Source: Actinomycetota bacterium
Lineage (GTDB): Bacteria > Actinomycetota > Thermoleophilia > Solirubrobacterales > Solirubrobacteraceae
DNA: 64,000 nt
Reading direction: 5' to 3'
NCBI GenBank assembly: GCA_018268595.1
Contig: JAFDWH010000009.1
Coordinates: forward strand, 1 to 64,000
Below the pieces are notes generated by a model that had not been told where the DNA came from, made no database searches, and saw only the letters and a list, made by a program, of their open reading frames with translations. The number at the start of each line of letters is the position of its first letter. Position 1 is the stretch's first letter. This document shows positions 34,966-42,819 of the stretch, one piece after another. A program made the translations under genes and the position numbers.

Positions 34966-35319
34966 TCAGTACTCGCGCGAGGCGCGGAAGACGTAGTAGA
35001 CGCCGTAACAGGCGAGCGCGATCAGTGCGACCCACACGACCGTCCCCGGGCCGGTCGCCCACAGGCGGTCGGTCGCAGTGACGGTGAGCGCGAGCAGCCC
35101 GGCCGAGGCGTAGAGGATGCCGCGGTTGCGGTCGCCGAGCGCGTAGATGTCGCTGCGGTGCTCGCGGTAGAGCCGCACGCCGAACCACGCGATCGCGGCC
35201 AGCATCGCGATCACGAGCGCCTGCAGGATGCCCGCGCTGGCGTTGCCGCCGCCAGGCGCCAGCATCACGAGCGCGGCGAGCGCGAGCAGGATCAGGACGT
35301 TGCGAGCGGTCTCGGGCAC
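34966..35319 (-). CDS. Four-helix membrane protein (117 aa), unknown
   Basis: Hydrophobic segments at about residues 7-22, 29-48, 67-83 and 92-110, separated by a charged loop (RLYREHRSDIYALGDRNRG). No known family and no catalytic motif. It starts at the GTG at 35319, four nt after the response-regulator gene, and may be co-transcribed with it. The 156 nt between it and the TadE operon hold nothing I can identify. Confidence 0.65.
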   Translation of the reverse strand: MPETARNVLILLALAALVMLAPGGGNASAGILQALVIAMLAAIAWFGVRLYREHRSDIYALGDRNRGILYASAGLLALTVTATDRLWATGPGTVVWVALIALACYGVYYVFRASREY

Positions 35320-35323
35320 GCTG

Positions 35324-36151
35324 CTATTGCAGCAGATGCTCCGGAGTCAGCTCGCCCGCGGCCACGTCGGCGTCCAGCATGTCGGCTGCTTCCGCGTCGA
35401 CGCGCTCGGGCGCGAAGCGGTATCCGACGCCGAAGTGCGTGTGGATGTAGCGCCACTGCGGCGAGGAGCGCTCGAGCTTCTGGCGCAGCTTGCGCACGAA
35501 CACGTCGACCGAACGGTCGCCGTGCGCCATCGCGTAGCCCCACACGCGCTGGTAGATCGCCTCGCGCTCCAGCACGTGGCCGGCGTTGCTCGCAAGCAGG
35601 CGGATCAACTCGAACTCGCGGCGCGTGAGGTCGAGGCTGCGAGTGCCCACGAACGCCTGGAACTGGTCGGAGCGGATCGACAGCTCGCCCGCTTCGAGCG
35701 CGGGGCGTTCGGCCGGCGGCGCGGCCGCTCTGCCGCGGCGGACGATCGCCTCGATCCGCGCGATCAGCTCCTCCGGGTGACAGGGCTTCGCGAGCCAGTC
35801 GTCGGCGCCGAGCCGGAGGGCGCGCACGCGCTGCGCCACGGTCGACGGCCCCGTGCAGACGATCGTCGGCAGCGCGGGGAGCGCCGCGCAGACCTGCTCG
35901 AGGTACGCCCAACCGGGGGCCCCGAGCACCGACAGGTCGATCACGAGCGCGCCGAGCCGCAGCGCGACGAGCTCCTCGACCGGCACGGCGCCCGGCAGCA
36001 CGCGCTGCTGCCAGCCGCGTGCGCGCACGCGCTTCTCGAGCACGTGGAGGAAGCCGCTGTCGCCGTCGATCACGGCCAGGCGGAGCGGAGCAGACCGCGC
36101 TCCTTGGGGGGTGGACTCGCCGAGAGGGCGATCCGGAGCCACGCTGGACAT
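35324..36151 (-). CDS. OmpR/PhoB-family response regulator
   Basis: A two-domain transcription factor (275 aa). The receiver (residues ~24-140) has the acidic pair in VIDGDSG, phosphoacceptor Asp in LVIDLSVLG, the Thr position in IVCTGPS and Lys in LAKPCHPEEL. The winged helix (~165-255) is DNA-binding, with RREFELIRLLASNAGHVLEREAIYQRVWG and DRSVDVFVRKLRQKLE. I start at the ATG at 36151, supported by TAGACT 10 nt upstream; an in-frame ATG at 36280 overlapping the stop of the next gene would add 43 residues. No histidine kinase is adjacent, so it is an orphan. Confidence 0.9.
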   Translation of the reverse strand: MSSVAPDRPLGESTPQGARSAPLRLAVIDGDSGFLHVLEKRVRARGWQQRVLPGAVPVEELVALRLGALVIDLSVLGAPGWAYLEQVCAALPALPTIVCTGPSTVAQRVRALRLGADDWLAKPCHPEELIARIEAIVRRGRAAAPPAERPALEAGELSIRSDQFQAFVGTRSLDLTRREFELIRLLASNAGHVLEREAIYQRVWGYAMAHGDRSVDVFVRKLRQKLERSSPQWRYIHTHFGVGYRFAPERVDAEAADMLDADVAAGELTPEHLLQ

Positions 36152-36161
36152 CGTGGGCGGC

Positions 36162-36167
36162 AGTCTA
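36162..36167 (-). promoter_or_regulatory. -10 element TAGACT of the response regulator
   Basis: Minus strand TAGACT, 10 nt before the ATG at 36151. It favours that start over 36280. Confidence 0.35.
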
Positions 36168-36279
36168 ACGGTCGGCTGCGACGGCGCCGGCTCGGCTCCT
36201 TCGGCGGTAACAGGCGCTTCACAACCTTTCCGCAGATTGCGGCTTTTCAGCAGCACCGCCTCGATCAGCGAGTCGCGCA

Positions 36280-37218
36280 TCAGGCGCGCGTGAGCAGCTC
36301 GGCGCTGACGGTCGCGAGGCGCAGCGGGTCCGGACGCTGCGCGGGCGCCACCTCCAGCAGCAGCGGTGCCGGATGCGTCCGCATCAGCGGCGCGATCGTG
36401 CGCCACGGCAGCGTTCCGCGCCCCGGCGCCATGTGCAGGTCGAGCCGCAGCGGGAGAATCCCGGGCGGCGTGCCCGGACCGCGCCGCAGGCCGAGGTTGT
36501 CGTGCACGTGGAACAGCACGACCTCCGCGCGCACCGCGGCCACCACGTCCACGAGCGCCACGCCGGCCTGCTGCGCGGTGAGGTGCGCGTGGCCGAGGTC
36601 GAGCGCCAGCCCCAGCGCCGGCGAGTCGATCCGCCGCACGAGGTCGCGCACGAACAGCGGCGCGTGGCTCAGCAGCGGCGCGAGCGGCGGCGAGGGATAC
36701 GCCGGCGCCCCGTTCTCGAGCGCGATCATCAGCCCCTGCTGCTCGGCGCGCGCGGCGAAGCGGCGCAACGCGCGCTCCTCCGCCAGCAGGCGGTCCTCGA
36801 CGCGATCGGCCTGCGCGCCGTCGGCGATTGGCAGCGCGGCGGCGTGGTAGACGACGAACCCCGCGCCGACCGCGACCGCATGGTCGAGCAGCCCGCTGAA
36901 GGCCGCGTCGTGGTCCGGCTCGCCGAGCCGCAGCTCGGCGGGCGCGTGGATCGCGACGTGCAAGCTCGTCGGCGCGAGCACCGCCCGCAGGCAGTCCCCG
37001 TGCCGTCGCACGCTCACCGGGTCGGCCAGCATGGCGACCGGCGGCGCGTGCATCTGGACCCATCCGTACCCGCAGGCCTCGAGGCGCTTCAGCTCCGGCG
37101 CGGTCGGCCACGTGTCGCGCGGGACGTCGAGGCCGAGCCGGCCGCCGAGCGGGCGGCTCTCCCCGACCGGCGCGAGCGGCGCCGGAACGCGCGTGTGGTG
37201 GATCGTGAGATCGGTCAT
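36280..37218 (-). CDS. Sugar phosphate isomerase/epimerase-like TIM barrel
   Basis: A 312-residue member of the xylose-isomerase-like/AP endonuclease 2 superfamily. The barrel strands and metal ligands are visible: GYGWVQMHAPP, HVAIHAPAE, VVYHAA, GLMIALENGAP (Glu), LGLALDLGHAHL (Asp, His), VVLFHVHDNLGLRRGPG (His) and LLLEVAP (Glu). It probably isomerises or cleaves a carbohydrate; the substrate is open. The ATG at 37218 has TACGGT 6 nt upstream. It has no obvious pathway neighbour. Confidence 0.82.
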   Translation of the reverse strand: MTDLTIHHTRVPAPLAPVGESRPLGGRLGLDVPRDTWPTAPELKRLEACGYGWVQMHAPPVAMLADPVSVRRHGDCLRAVLAPTSLHVAIHAPAELRLGEPDHDAAFSGLLDHAVAVGAGFVVYHAAALPIADGAQADRVEDRLLAEERALRRFAARAEQQGLMIALENGAPAYPSPPLAPLLSHAPLFVRDLVRRIDSPALGLALDLGHAHLTAQQAGVALVDVVAAVRAEVVLFHVHDNLGLRRGPGTPPGILPLRLDLHMAPGRGTLPWRTIAPLMRTHPAPLLLEVAPAQRPDPLRLATVSAELLTRA

Positions 37219-37224
37219 GGCGCC

Positions 37225-37230
37225 ACCGTA
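37225..37230 (-). promoter_or_regulatory. -10 element TACGGT, leaderless start
   Basis: Minus strand TACGGT, 6 nt before the ATG at 37218; no Shine-Dalgarno. Confidence 0.4.
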
Positions 37231-37273
37231 GGTCCGCGCGTGCGCGCGCGTGTGTCGCGCGTGTGACGGGGAC

Positions 37274-37322
37274 GTGATCGATTGGTCACAAGATCCCGCG
37301 CATTGCAGGGACATCTTGCGGG
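37274..37322. promoter_or_regulatory. Interlocked inverted repeats upstream of the isomerase gene
   Basis: A GTGA/TCAC dyad (37274-37289) is followed by two interleaved pairs, CAAGAT (37289-37294)/ATCTTG (37313-37318) and CCCGC (37295-37299)/GCGGG (37318-37322). On the minus strand the order would allow an H-type pseudoknot; as DNA it could be a compound operator. Nothing shows which. Confidence 0.3.
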
Positions 37323-37360
37323 TATGGCGCGGGCGGGAACCGGGTCGTGCGGGTCGTGCG

Positions 37361-37386
37361 AGCGGCCCCGCGATCGCCGGGCCGCT
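37361..37386 (-). terminator. Hairpin at the ABC-F gene end
   Basis: AGCGGCCC and GGGCCGCT form a perfect 8-bp stem around a 10-nt loop that itself contains the palindrome GCGATCGC. It includes two bases of the ABC-F stop codon. Confidence 0.5.
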
Positions 37387-39301
37387 AGCCCGCGACGCGC
37401 GCGTAGCGCGCGTACAGCTCCTCGACGGCGCGCTTGGCGGCGGCGTGCCGCTCGCCCGCGTCGGCGGCGCGCCCCGGATCGGCCCACGCGCCGGGGTCCG
37501 CCAGCTCCTCCTCCAGCGCCTGCAGCGCCGCCTCCGCCGCTTCGATCTCGCGCTCGAGCCGCTGCGCCTCGCGGATCGCGTTCTTCGAGCGGGCCGGTTT
37601 CGCCGCGCCGTTGCCGGCGCCGTTCGCGACCGCTCTCGCGGGCGGGCGCTTGGCCGTCCTCTCGGCCTTCGCACCGGCCGTCTTCGCCGCCTCCTCCAGC
37701 GCTCTGCGCTCCTCGCGCATGCGCAGGTAGTCGGCCCAGCCGCCCTCGTAGCTGTGCAGCGTGCCGTCCTCGACAGCGACCGTGCGCGAGCCGACCGCGT
37801 CGAGCAGCGCACGGTCGTGCGAGACGAGCAGCACCGAGCCGGGGAAGCCTTCGAGCGCCTCCTCGAGCGCCTCGCGGCTCTCGACGTCGAGGTGGTTCGT
37901 CGGCTCGTCGAGGATCAGCACGTTCGCGCCCGAGTGCACGAGGATCGCGAGCGACAGCCGCTGCCGCTCGCCGCCCGACAGGCCGGCAATCGGCTTCTCC
38001 GCCTCGTCGCCCGAGAAGAGGAACTGGCCGAGCAGCGCGCGCGCCTTGTTCGGCGTCAGTCTCGTCGCGCGCTGCGCCGCCTCCAGCACCGTGCCGGTCT
38101 CGCCGAAGTGCTCGGAGTGCTGCGAGAGGTAGCCGACCTGCACGTTGTGGCCCTTGCGCAGCTTGCCGCCGGCGAGCGGGCGGTTGCCGGCCAGGGTCTC
38201 GATCAGCGTCGTCTTGCCGGACCCGTTCGCGCCGACGAGCGCGACGTGCTCGCCGCGCTCGAGCCACAGCTCGGCATCGTCGAGCAGCGTCCTGCCGGGC
38301 ACCTCGACGCGCCCGTCCTCCAGCTCGAAGATCACGCGTCCGGCGCGCTCCGGTCTCTTGAACGAGAACGACAGCGTCGTGACGTCGCGCGGGTCGCGCT
38401 CGATCCGCTCGATTCTCTCCAGGCGCTTGACGCGCGACTGCGCCTGTCTCGCCTTCGTCGCCTTCGCGCGGAAGCGCTCGACGAAGCGTTCGAGCCGCGC
38501 GATCTCCGCCTGCTGCTTGTCGATCGCGCGACCGAGCGCCAGCTCGCGCGCCGCCTTCTCCTGCCGCCACTTGTGCCACGGGCCCGCGAAGAAGCGCGAG
38601 CGGCCCGCCTCCAGCTCCAGCACGGCGGTGCCGACCGCCTCCAGGAACCAGCGGTCGTGCGCGACCAGCACGACGGCCGCGTCGAGCTCGATCAGGTACT
38701 TCTCCAGCCACTCCAGCGAGGCGATGTCGAGGTGGTTCGTCGGCTCGTCGAGCAGCAGCAGGTCAGGCTCACCGGCGAGCGCGCGAGCGAGCGAGCCGCG
38801 CGTCAGCTCGCCGCCGGAGAAGGTGATGAGCTCGCGGTCGAGCTGCTCGTCGCCGAAGCCGAGGCCGTGCAGCATCGTCTGCGCGCGGTCGCGCCAGCGG
38901 TAGCCGCCGTGGCGGTCCAGCTCCGCCTGCGCGCGGGCGTAGGCGTCGAGCGTCTTCTCGTCGTGCGCGCCGGCGGCCATCGCCTGCTCCAGCCGCGCCA
39001 GCTCGGCCTCGACCGCGAGGATCTCCTGGGCGCCGCCGAGGACGTAGTCGCGCAGTGTGACGTTCCTTTCGCGCGGCGGTCGCTGGTCGTGCAGTGCGAC
39101 CTTCGCGCCCTTCTGGAAGGCCAGCTCGCCGACGTCGACGGAGGCCTCGCCGGCGAGCATCCGCAGCAGCGTCGTCTTGCCGGCGCCGTTGCGTCCGGAG
39201 AGCGTCATGCGGTCTCTGCGCTCGAGCTTGAACGCGACGCCGCGCATGAGCGGGTCGCCCGCCATGTCCTTGCCGAGGTCCGATGCGATCACGACCGCCA
39301 T
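37385..39301 (-). CDS. ABC-F family ATPase (Uup/EttA type)
   Basis: A soluble double-ABC protein (638 aa) that acts on the ribosome rather than in a membrane. ABC1: GRNGAGKTTLL (~36-46), FSGGELTRGSLARAL, LLLLDEPTNHLD. The linker (~245-300) is highly charged and coiled-coil. ABC2: GANGSGKTTLIE, LSGGERQRLSLAIL, ILDEPTNHLD. The C-terminal 95 residues form a basic/acidic coiled coil, as in Uup-like members. Family members resolve stalled translation or protect against ribosome-targeting antibiotics; the subfamily is not certain. Confidence 0.93.
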   Translation of the reverse strand: MAVVIASDLGKDMAGDPLMRGVAFKLERRDRMTLSGRNGAGKTTLLRMLAGEASVDVGELAFQKGAKVALHDQRPPRERNVTLRDYVLGGAQEILAVEAELARLEQAMAAGAHDEKTLDAYARAQAELDRHGGYRWRDRAQTMLHGLGFGDEQLDRELITFSGGELTRGSLARALAGEPDLLLLDEPTNHLDIASLEWLEKYLIELDAAVVLVAHDRWFLEAVGTAVLELEAGRSRFFAGPWHKWRQEKAARELALGRAIDKQQAEIARLERFVERFRAKATKARQAQSRVKRLERIERIERDPRDVTTLSFSFKRPERAGRVIFELEDGRVEVPGRTLLDDAELWLERGEHVALVGANGSGKTTLIETLAGNRPLAGGKLRKGHNVQVGYLSQHSEHFGETGTVLEAAQRATRLTPNKARALLGQFLFSGDEAEKPIAGLSGGERQRLSLAILVHSGANVLILDEPTNHLDVESREALEEALEGFPGSVLLVSHDRALLDAVGSRTVAVEDGTLHSYEGGWADYLRMREERRALEEAAKTAGAKAERTAKRPPARAVANGAGNGAAKPARSKNAIREAQRLEREIEAAEAALQALEEELADPGAWADPGRAADAGERHAAAKRAVEELYARYARVAG

Positions 39302-39329
39302 GTGGCCCTCATGTTGCCGGATCCTTCGC

Positions 39330-39335
39330 TATCGT
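39330..39335 (+). promoter_or_regulatory. -10 element TATCGT
   Basis: TATCGT ends 10 nt before the ATG at 39346; no Shine-Dalgarno. Confidence 0.35.
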
Positions 39336-39345
39336 TCCGCCCCGC

Positions 39346-39630
39346 ATGAAGCGCCTGCGCACACTCCTCGCCGCCTGCGTCACGAGCTGCCTGCTGCTGC
39401 TCGTGCTCGCCTCCGCCGCGCTCGCGAGCGCGCCGAACGGCGGCCAGGGCACGTACGGCCCGGCGGACGACAAGGTCGTCACGAACGCCGGCTTCATCGT
39501 GATCGCGTTCTTCCCGACGCTGATCCTCGTGCTGAGCCTGCTGCAGTGGCGGCTCGACAAGCGCAGAGACGCGCGCAAGGCCGCCGCGAAGCGCCGCAAG
39601 GCGAGCGCGGACTGGTCCGGCGGCTGGTAG
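39346..39630 (+). CDS. Small exported membrane protein (94 aa), unknown
   Basis: Signal-peptide-like start (MKRLRTLLAACVTSCLLLLVLASAALASAP region, cleavage likely near residue 24), a short Gly-rich segment (NGGQGTYGPADDKVVTNAG), a membrane helix (~45-63) and a very basic cytosolic tail (KRRDARKAAAKRRK). It would be a type I membrane protein with almost nothing outside. Divergent from the ABC-F gene. The function is unknown. Confidence 0.65.
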   Translation: MKRLRTLLAACVTSCLLLLVLASAALASAPNGGQGTYGPADDKVVTNAGFIVIAFFPTLILVLSLLQWRLDKRRDARKAAAKRRKASADWSGGW

Positions 39631-39684
39631 TCCGCCGCAACCAGATCCGGCGCATCACCGGGTAACCGGCCACGGCTGCCCGGG

Positions 39685-39690
39685 TAAGGT
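39685..39690 (+). promoter_or_regulatory. -10 element TAAGGT before the acyl-CoA reductase gene
   Basis: TAAGGT ends 6 nt before the ATG at 39697; no Shine-Dalgarno. Confidence 0.4.
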
Positions 39691-39696
39691 CGTGTC

Positions 39697-41679
39697 ATGA
39701 CGTATTTCGTCACAGGCGCGACGGGGTTCATCGGCCGTCACCTGGTCGAGCGGCTGCTCGAGCGCGACGGCGAGATCCACGTGCTGGTGCGGCCGGAGTC
39801 GATCGGCCGACTCGACGCGCTGATCCACCGCTGGGGCGGCGCCGCACGGATCCGCCCGGTCCTGGGCGACCTCAGCAAGCCGCTGCTGGGCCTCGCCCCC
39901 GCGCAGGTCGCGGAGCTTCGCGGCACGATCGACCACTTCTTCCACCTCGCGGCGATCTACGACATGACCGCGAGCGAGGCACAGGACCGGCTCGCGAACG
40001 TCGAGGGGACGCGCCACGCCGTCGCGCTCGCCGGCGTGCTGGAGGCCGGCTGCCTCCACCACGTCTCCTCGATCGCGGTCGCGGGGGAGTACAGAGGCGT
40101 CTTCCGCGAGGACATGTTCGACGAGGGCCAGCCGCTCCCCCATCCCTACCACCGCACGAAGTTCGAGGCCGAGCAGATCGTCCGCCAGGAGCACGTCGTG
40201 CCGTGGCGGGTCTACCGCCCGGGGATCGTCGTCGGCGACTCGCACACCGGCGAGATGGACAAGATCGACGGGCCGTACTACTTCTTCAAGCTGATCCAGC
40301 GGCTCGGCGACGCGCTGCCGTCGTGGCTGCCGCTCGTCGTGCCGGAGCTGGGCAACACGAACATCGTGCCGGTCGACTACGTCGCCGCCGCGATGGACCG
40401 GATCGCGCACGAGCCGGGGCTCGACGGCCGCGCGTTCCACCTCGTCTCCCCCCGCCCGCAGCGTGCCGCCGAGGTCGTCAACGCGTTCGCGCGCGCGGCC
40501 GGCGCACCGCGCATCGCGGTGCAGATCGAGGACGAGCTGACGCTCGGGCTCGCCGACACCTCGCGCGCGCTGCTGCGCCGGCTGCCCGGCGCGCGCACCG
40601 TGCGGCGCGCCGCGCTCGCGCAGGTCGGGATCCCCGAGGCGGCCGTCGACAACATGGACCTCGTGCCCGTCTTCTCGACCGAGGCGACCGAGGCCGGGCT
40701 CGACGGCAGCGGTCTCGAAGTGCCCGACCTGTCGACGTACGCGCAGGCGCTGTGGGACTACTGGGAGGCGAACCTCGACCCGGACAAGTTCCGCGCCGAC
40801 AGCTCGCTCGCGAGCGCGGTCAACGGCAAGACGATCCTGATCACGGGCGCGTCGAGCGGGATCGGCCGCGCCGCCGCGATCAAGCTCGCGCGCGCCGGCG
40901 GGATCCCGCTGCTGGTCGCGCGCAGCGCCGACAAGCTCGAGGACGTGCGCGACGAGATCGCCGCGTTCGGCGGCACCGCGTACGTGTACACCGCCGATGT
41001 CTCCGACCCGGAGTCGATCGACCAGCTCGTCGCGCAGGTGCTGTCGGACCACCCGGCGGTCGACGTCCTCGTCAACAACGCCGGGCGCTCGATCCGCCGC
41101 TCGATCGCGCTCAGCTACGACCGTTTCCATGACTTCGAGCGCACGATCCAGCTCAACTACCTCGGCGCCGTGAAGCTGATCCTCACGCTGCTGCCGCACA
41201 TGCGCGCGCGCAAGAGCGGCCACATCGTGAACATCTCCTCGATCGGGGTGCAGACGAGCCCGCCGCGCTTCTCCGCGTACGTCGCCTCGAAGGCGGCGCT
41301 GGACGCCTTCACCCGCGTCGTCGGGTCGGAGACGATCGCCGACCGCGTCACCTTCACGACGATCCACATGCCGCTCGTGCGCACGCCGATGATCGCGCCG
41401 ACGAAGCTCTACAACTCGTTCCCGACGATCTCCCCCGAGGAGGCCGCCGACCTGATCTGCGACGCGATCCGCAAGAAGCCCAAGCAGGTCAACACGCGGC
41501 TGGGGACGTTCGGCGAGGTCGCCTACGCGCTCGCGCCGAAGGCGGTCGACCAGCTCCTGCACCTCGCCTACCGCGTGTTCCCCGACTCGGCCGCGGCGCG
41601 CGGGCAGGTGGGCGGCGACGAGGTGGTCTCCCGCGAGCAGTTGGCCCTCGCGCACCTCACTCGCGGCGTTCACTGGTAG
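39697..41679 (+). CDS. Two-domain SDR, fatty acyl-CoA reductase-like (AcrA1/FcrA type)
   Basis: A 660-residue fusion of two Rossmann reductases. The N-terminal extended SDR (~1-365) has YFVTGATGFIGRHLVERLL, HHVSSIAVAG and the active-site YHRTKFEAE. The C-terminal classical SDR (~370-590) has ILITGASSGIGRAAAIKLA, LVNNAGRSI, NISSIG and YVASKAALDAF. Length and architecture match the mycobacterial AcrA1 and the Marinobacter two-domain reductases, which reduce fatty acyl-CoA to aldehyde and then alcohol with NADPH. Fatty alcohols would feed wax esters or ether lipids. No wax synthase is nearby. A plain paired SDR of other specificity is possible. Confidence 0.82.
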   Translation: MTYFVTGATGFIGRHLVERLLERDGEIHVLVRPESIGRLDALIHRWGGAARIRPVLGDLSKPLLGLAPAQVAELRGTIDHFFHLAAIYDMTASEAQDRLANVEGTRHAVALAGVLEAGCLHHVSSIAVAGEYRGVFREDMFDEGQPLPHPYHRTKFEAEQIVRQEHVVPWRVYRPGIVVGDSHTGEMDKIDGPYYFFKLIQRLGDALPSWLPLVVPELGNTNIVPVDYVAAAMDRIAHEPGLDGRAFHLVSPRPQRAAEVVNAFARAAGAPRIAVQIEDELTLGLADTSRALLRRLPGARTVRRAALAQVGIPEAAVDNMDLVPVFSTEATEAGLDGSGLEVPDLSTYAQALWDYWEANLDPDKFRADSSLASAVNGKTILITGASSGIGRAAAIKLARAGGIPLLVARSADKLEDVRDEIAAFGGTAYVYTADVSDPESIDQLVAQVLSDHPAVDVLVNNAGRSIRRSIALSYDRFHDFERTIQLNYLGAVKLILTLLPHMRARKSGHIVNISSIGVQTSPPRFSAYVASKAALDAFTRVVGSETIADRVTFTTIHMPLVRTPMIAPTKLYNSFPTISPEEAADLICDAIRKKPKQVNTRLGTFGEVAYALAPKAVDQLLHLAYRVFPDSAAARGQVGGDEVVSREQLALAHLTRGVHW

Positions 41680-41701
41680 CTCGGCGTTCTTCGGCGTCTG
41701 T

Positions 41702-41936
41702 GGTACGCCGGGCCGCGCCGGCACTTGCCAGCGAGACCCTCTCGTGTGACCGTCCGGCGCCGCGTGATGCCGTGCAAGCCGGTGGGGGGTCTCGCTGACA
41801 AGGCCGCGCGGCCGGCTACCCGGGCGGCGCGCAATGTCCTCCGCGAGACCCCCCTGCGGCACCCACTCCCGCCTGAGCCCTGCGCGGCAATGACGAGAGG
41901 GGCTCGCGGGGGAGCATTGCGCGGCCCAGGCGTACC
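41702..41936. repeat. 235-nt composite nested palindrome in a convergent gap
   Basis: Outer arms at 41702-41718 and 41919-41936 match over 17 of 18 positions (GGTACGCC, GGGCCGCGC). Inside are two long imperfect hairpins: CTTGCCAGCGAGACCC (41724-41739) with 41787-41802 (15 of 16), and 41829-41852 with 41899-41922, which share GCGCAATG and CCGCGAG blocks. Between them is the palindrome GGCCGCGCGGCC (41803-41814). The third hairpin overlaps the outer right arm, so alternative folds compete. It fills the space between two converging genes. No gene is visible in it. Confidence 0.7.
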
Positions 41937-41953
41937 GGAGCAGTGAAACGAGG

Positions 41954-42784
41954 TCAGATCCGGAAGACCTGCACGAGGCGCTTCTCGTGTTCGGCGTCGA
42001 TGCGGGCGATCACCTCGACGTGCTGCTCGAGGCCGGAGCCGCGCAGCTTCGTCGCGAGCAGCTCGTCGACCTGGAAGATGCCGGCGCTGTTCGACATCGC
42101 GATCTCGACGCGCACGGCGCGGTCCTTGCCGGGGGTGATTCTGACCTCCTCGATCGCGTAGGCCGACAGCGAGTGGATGTTCTGGTGGCCGGCCTCGAAC
42201 GGCACGCGCGAGCGGCCGCGGGCCATGTCGAGCGCGTCCGCGACGCGCACGATCCCCGCCTCGATCGTGAACGGGTTGCCGCGCCGGCGGTGGCCGATGA
42301 TCGCGTGCAGCGCCTCCGCGACGACGATCGAGCGCTCGGGCTCCTGGTAGGCGTCGGCGAGCAGCGTCCCCAGCTTGTCGGCCGTGAGGAAGAGGCTGTA
42401 CTCCTCGTGGTCGGCGCGGTGGATCGTCATGCCGACGTCGTGGAACAGCGCCCCCGCGGCGATCACGACCTCGGCGTCGCGCTCGCTCATCGCGTAGTCG
42501 GCGACGACGTTCGGCACGACCCCGCGGCGGAACAGCAGGCGCGCGAGCCGCAGCGCGACGTTCAGCACGATCTGGATGTGGATCCACGAGTGGTCCGACA
42601 TGCCGAGCCGGCGCGTCGCGTTGACGGCCGAGACGTGCCACCACGCCTTCACCTGCTCGTCGGCGTTGACCGCGTCGAGCAGGCGCTCGAGCTTGCGGTT
42701 GCCGCGCGTCGGCACGCGGATGCGGACGTCGGCGAGCGCCTCGCGCGGAGGCCGGTCGGAGGGGTCGATCTGCGCGGCGCTCAT
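41954..42784 (-). CDS. HD-domain phosphohydrolase
   Basis: A cytosolic metal-dependent hydrolase (276 aa). HD-superfamily residues: His in DHSWIHIQIV, the HD pair in LFHDVGMTIHRADHEE, His in EALHAIIGHRRRGNPF and Asp in VADALDMARG. The C-terminal ~80 residues are a separate alpha/beta part (ITPGKDRAVRVEIAMSNSAG). The substrate, probably a nucleotide or phosphorylated metabolite, is unknown. The ATG at 42784 has TAGCCT 9 nt upstream. It converges on the acyl-CoA reductase gene across the palindromic element. Confidence 0.85.
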   Translation of the reverse strand: MSAAQIDPSDRPPREALADVRIRVPTRGNRKLERLLDAVNADEQVKAWWHVSAVNATRRLGMSDHSWIHIQIVLNVALRLARLLFRRGVVPNVVADYAMSERDAEVVIAAGALFHDVGMTIHRADHEEYSLFLTADKLGTLLADAYQEPERSIVVAEALHAIIGHRRRGNPFTIEAGIVRVADALDMARGRSRVPFEAGHQNIHSLSAYAIEEVRITPGKDRAVRVEIAMSNSAGIFQVDELLATKLRGSGLEQHVEVIARIDAEHEKRLVQVFRI

Positions 42785-42793
42785 CGCGCGCTC

Positions 42794-42799
42794 AGGCTA
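42794..42799 (-). promoter_or_regulatory. -10 element TAGCCT of the HD hydrolase gene
   Basis: Minus strand TAGCCT, 9 nt before the ATG at 42784; no Shine-Dalgarno. Confidence 0.35.
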
Positions 42800-42819
42800 A
42801 CGCGCGCGGCGGCGCGCGG

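Noticed and set aside
36280-37812. 510-residue isomerase with a long N-terminal extension
   Set aside because: The extension is an out-of-frame reading of the ABC-F C-terminus; the ATG at 37218 has its own -10.
41702-41936. CRISPR-like array
   Set aside because: The repeats are inverted and nested, not direct repeats with regular spacers, and no cas genes are present.
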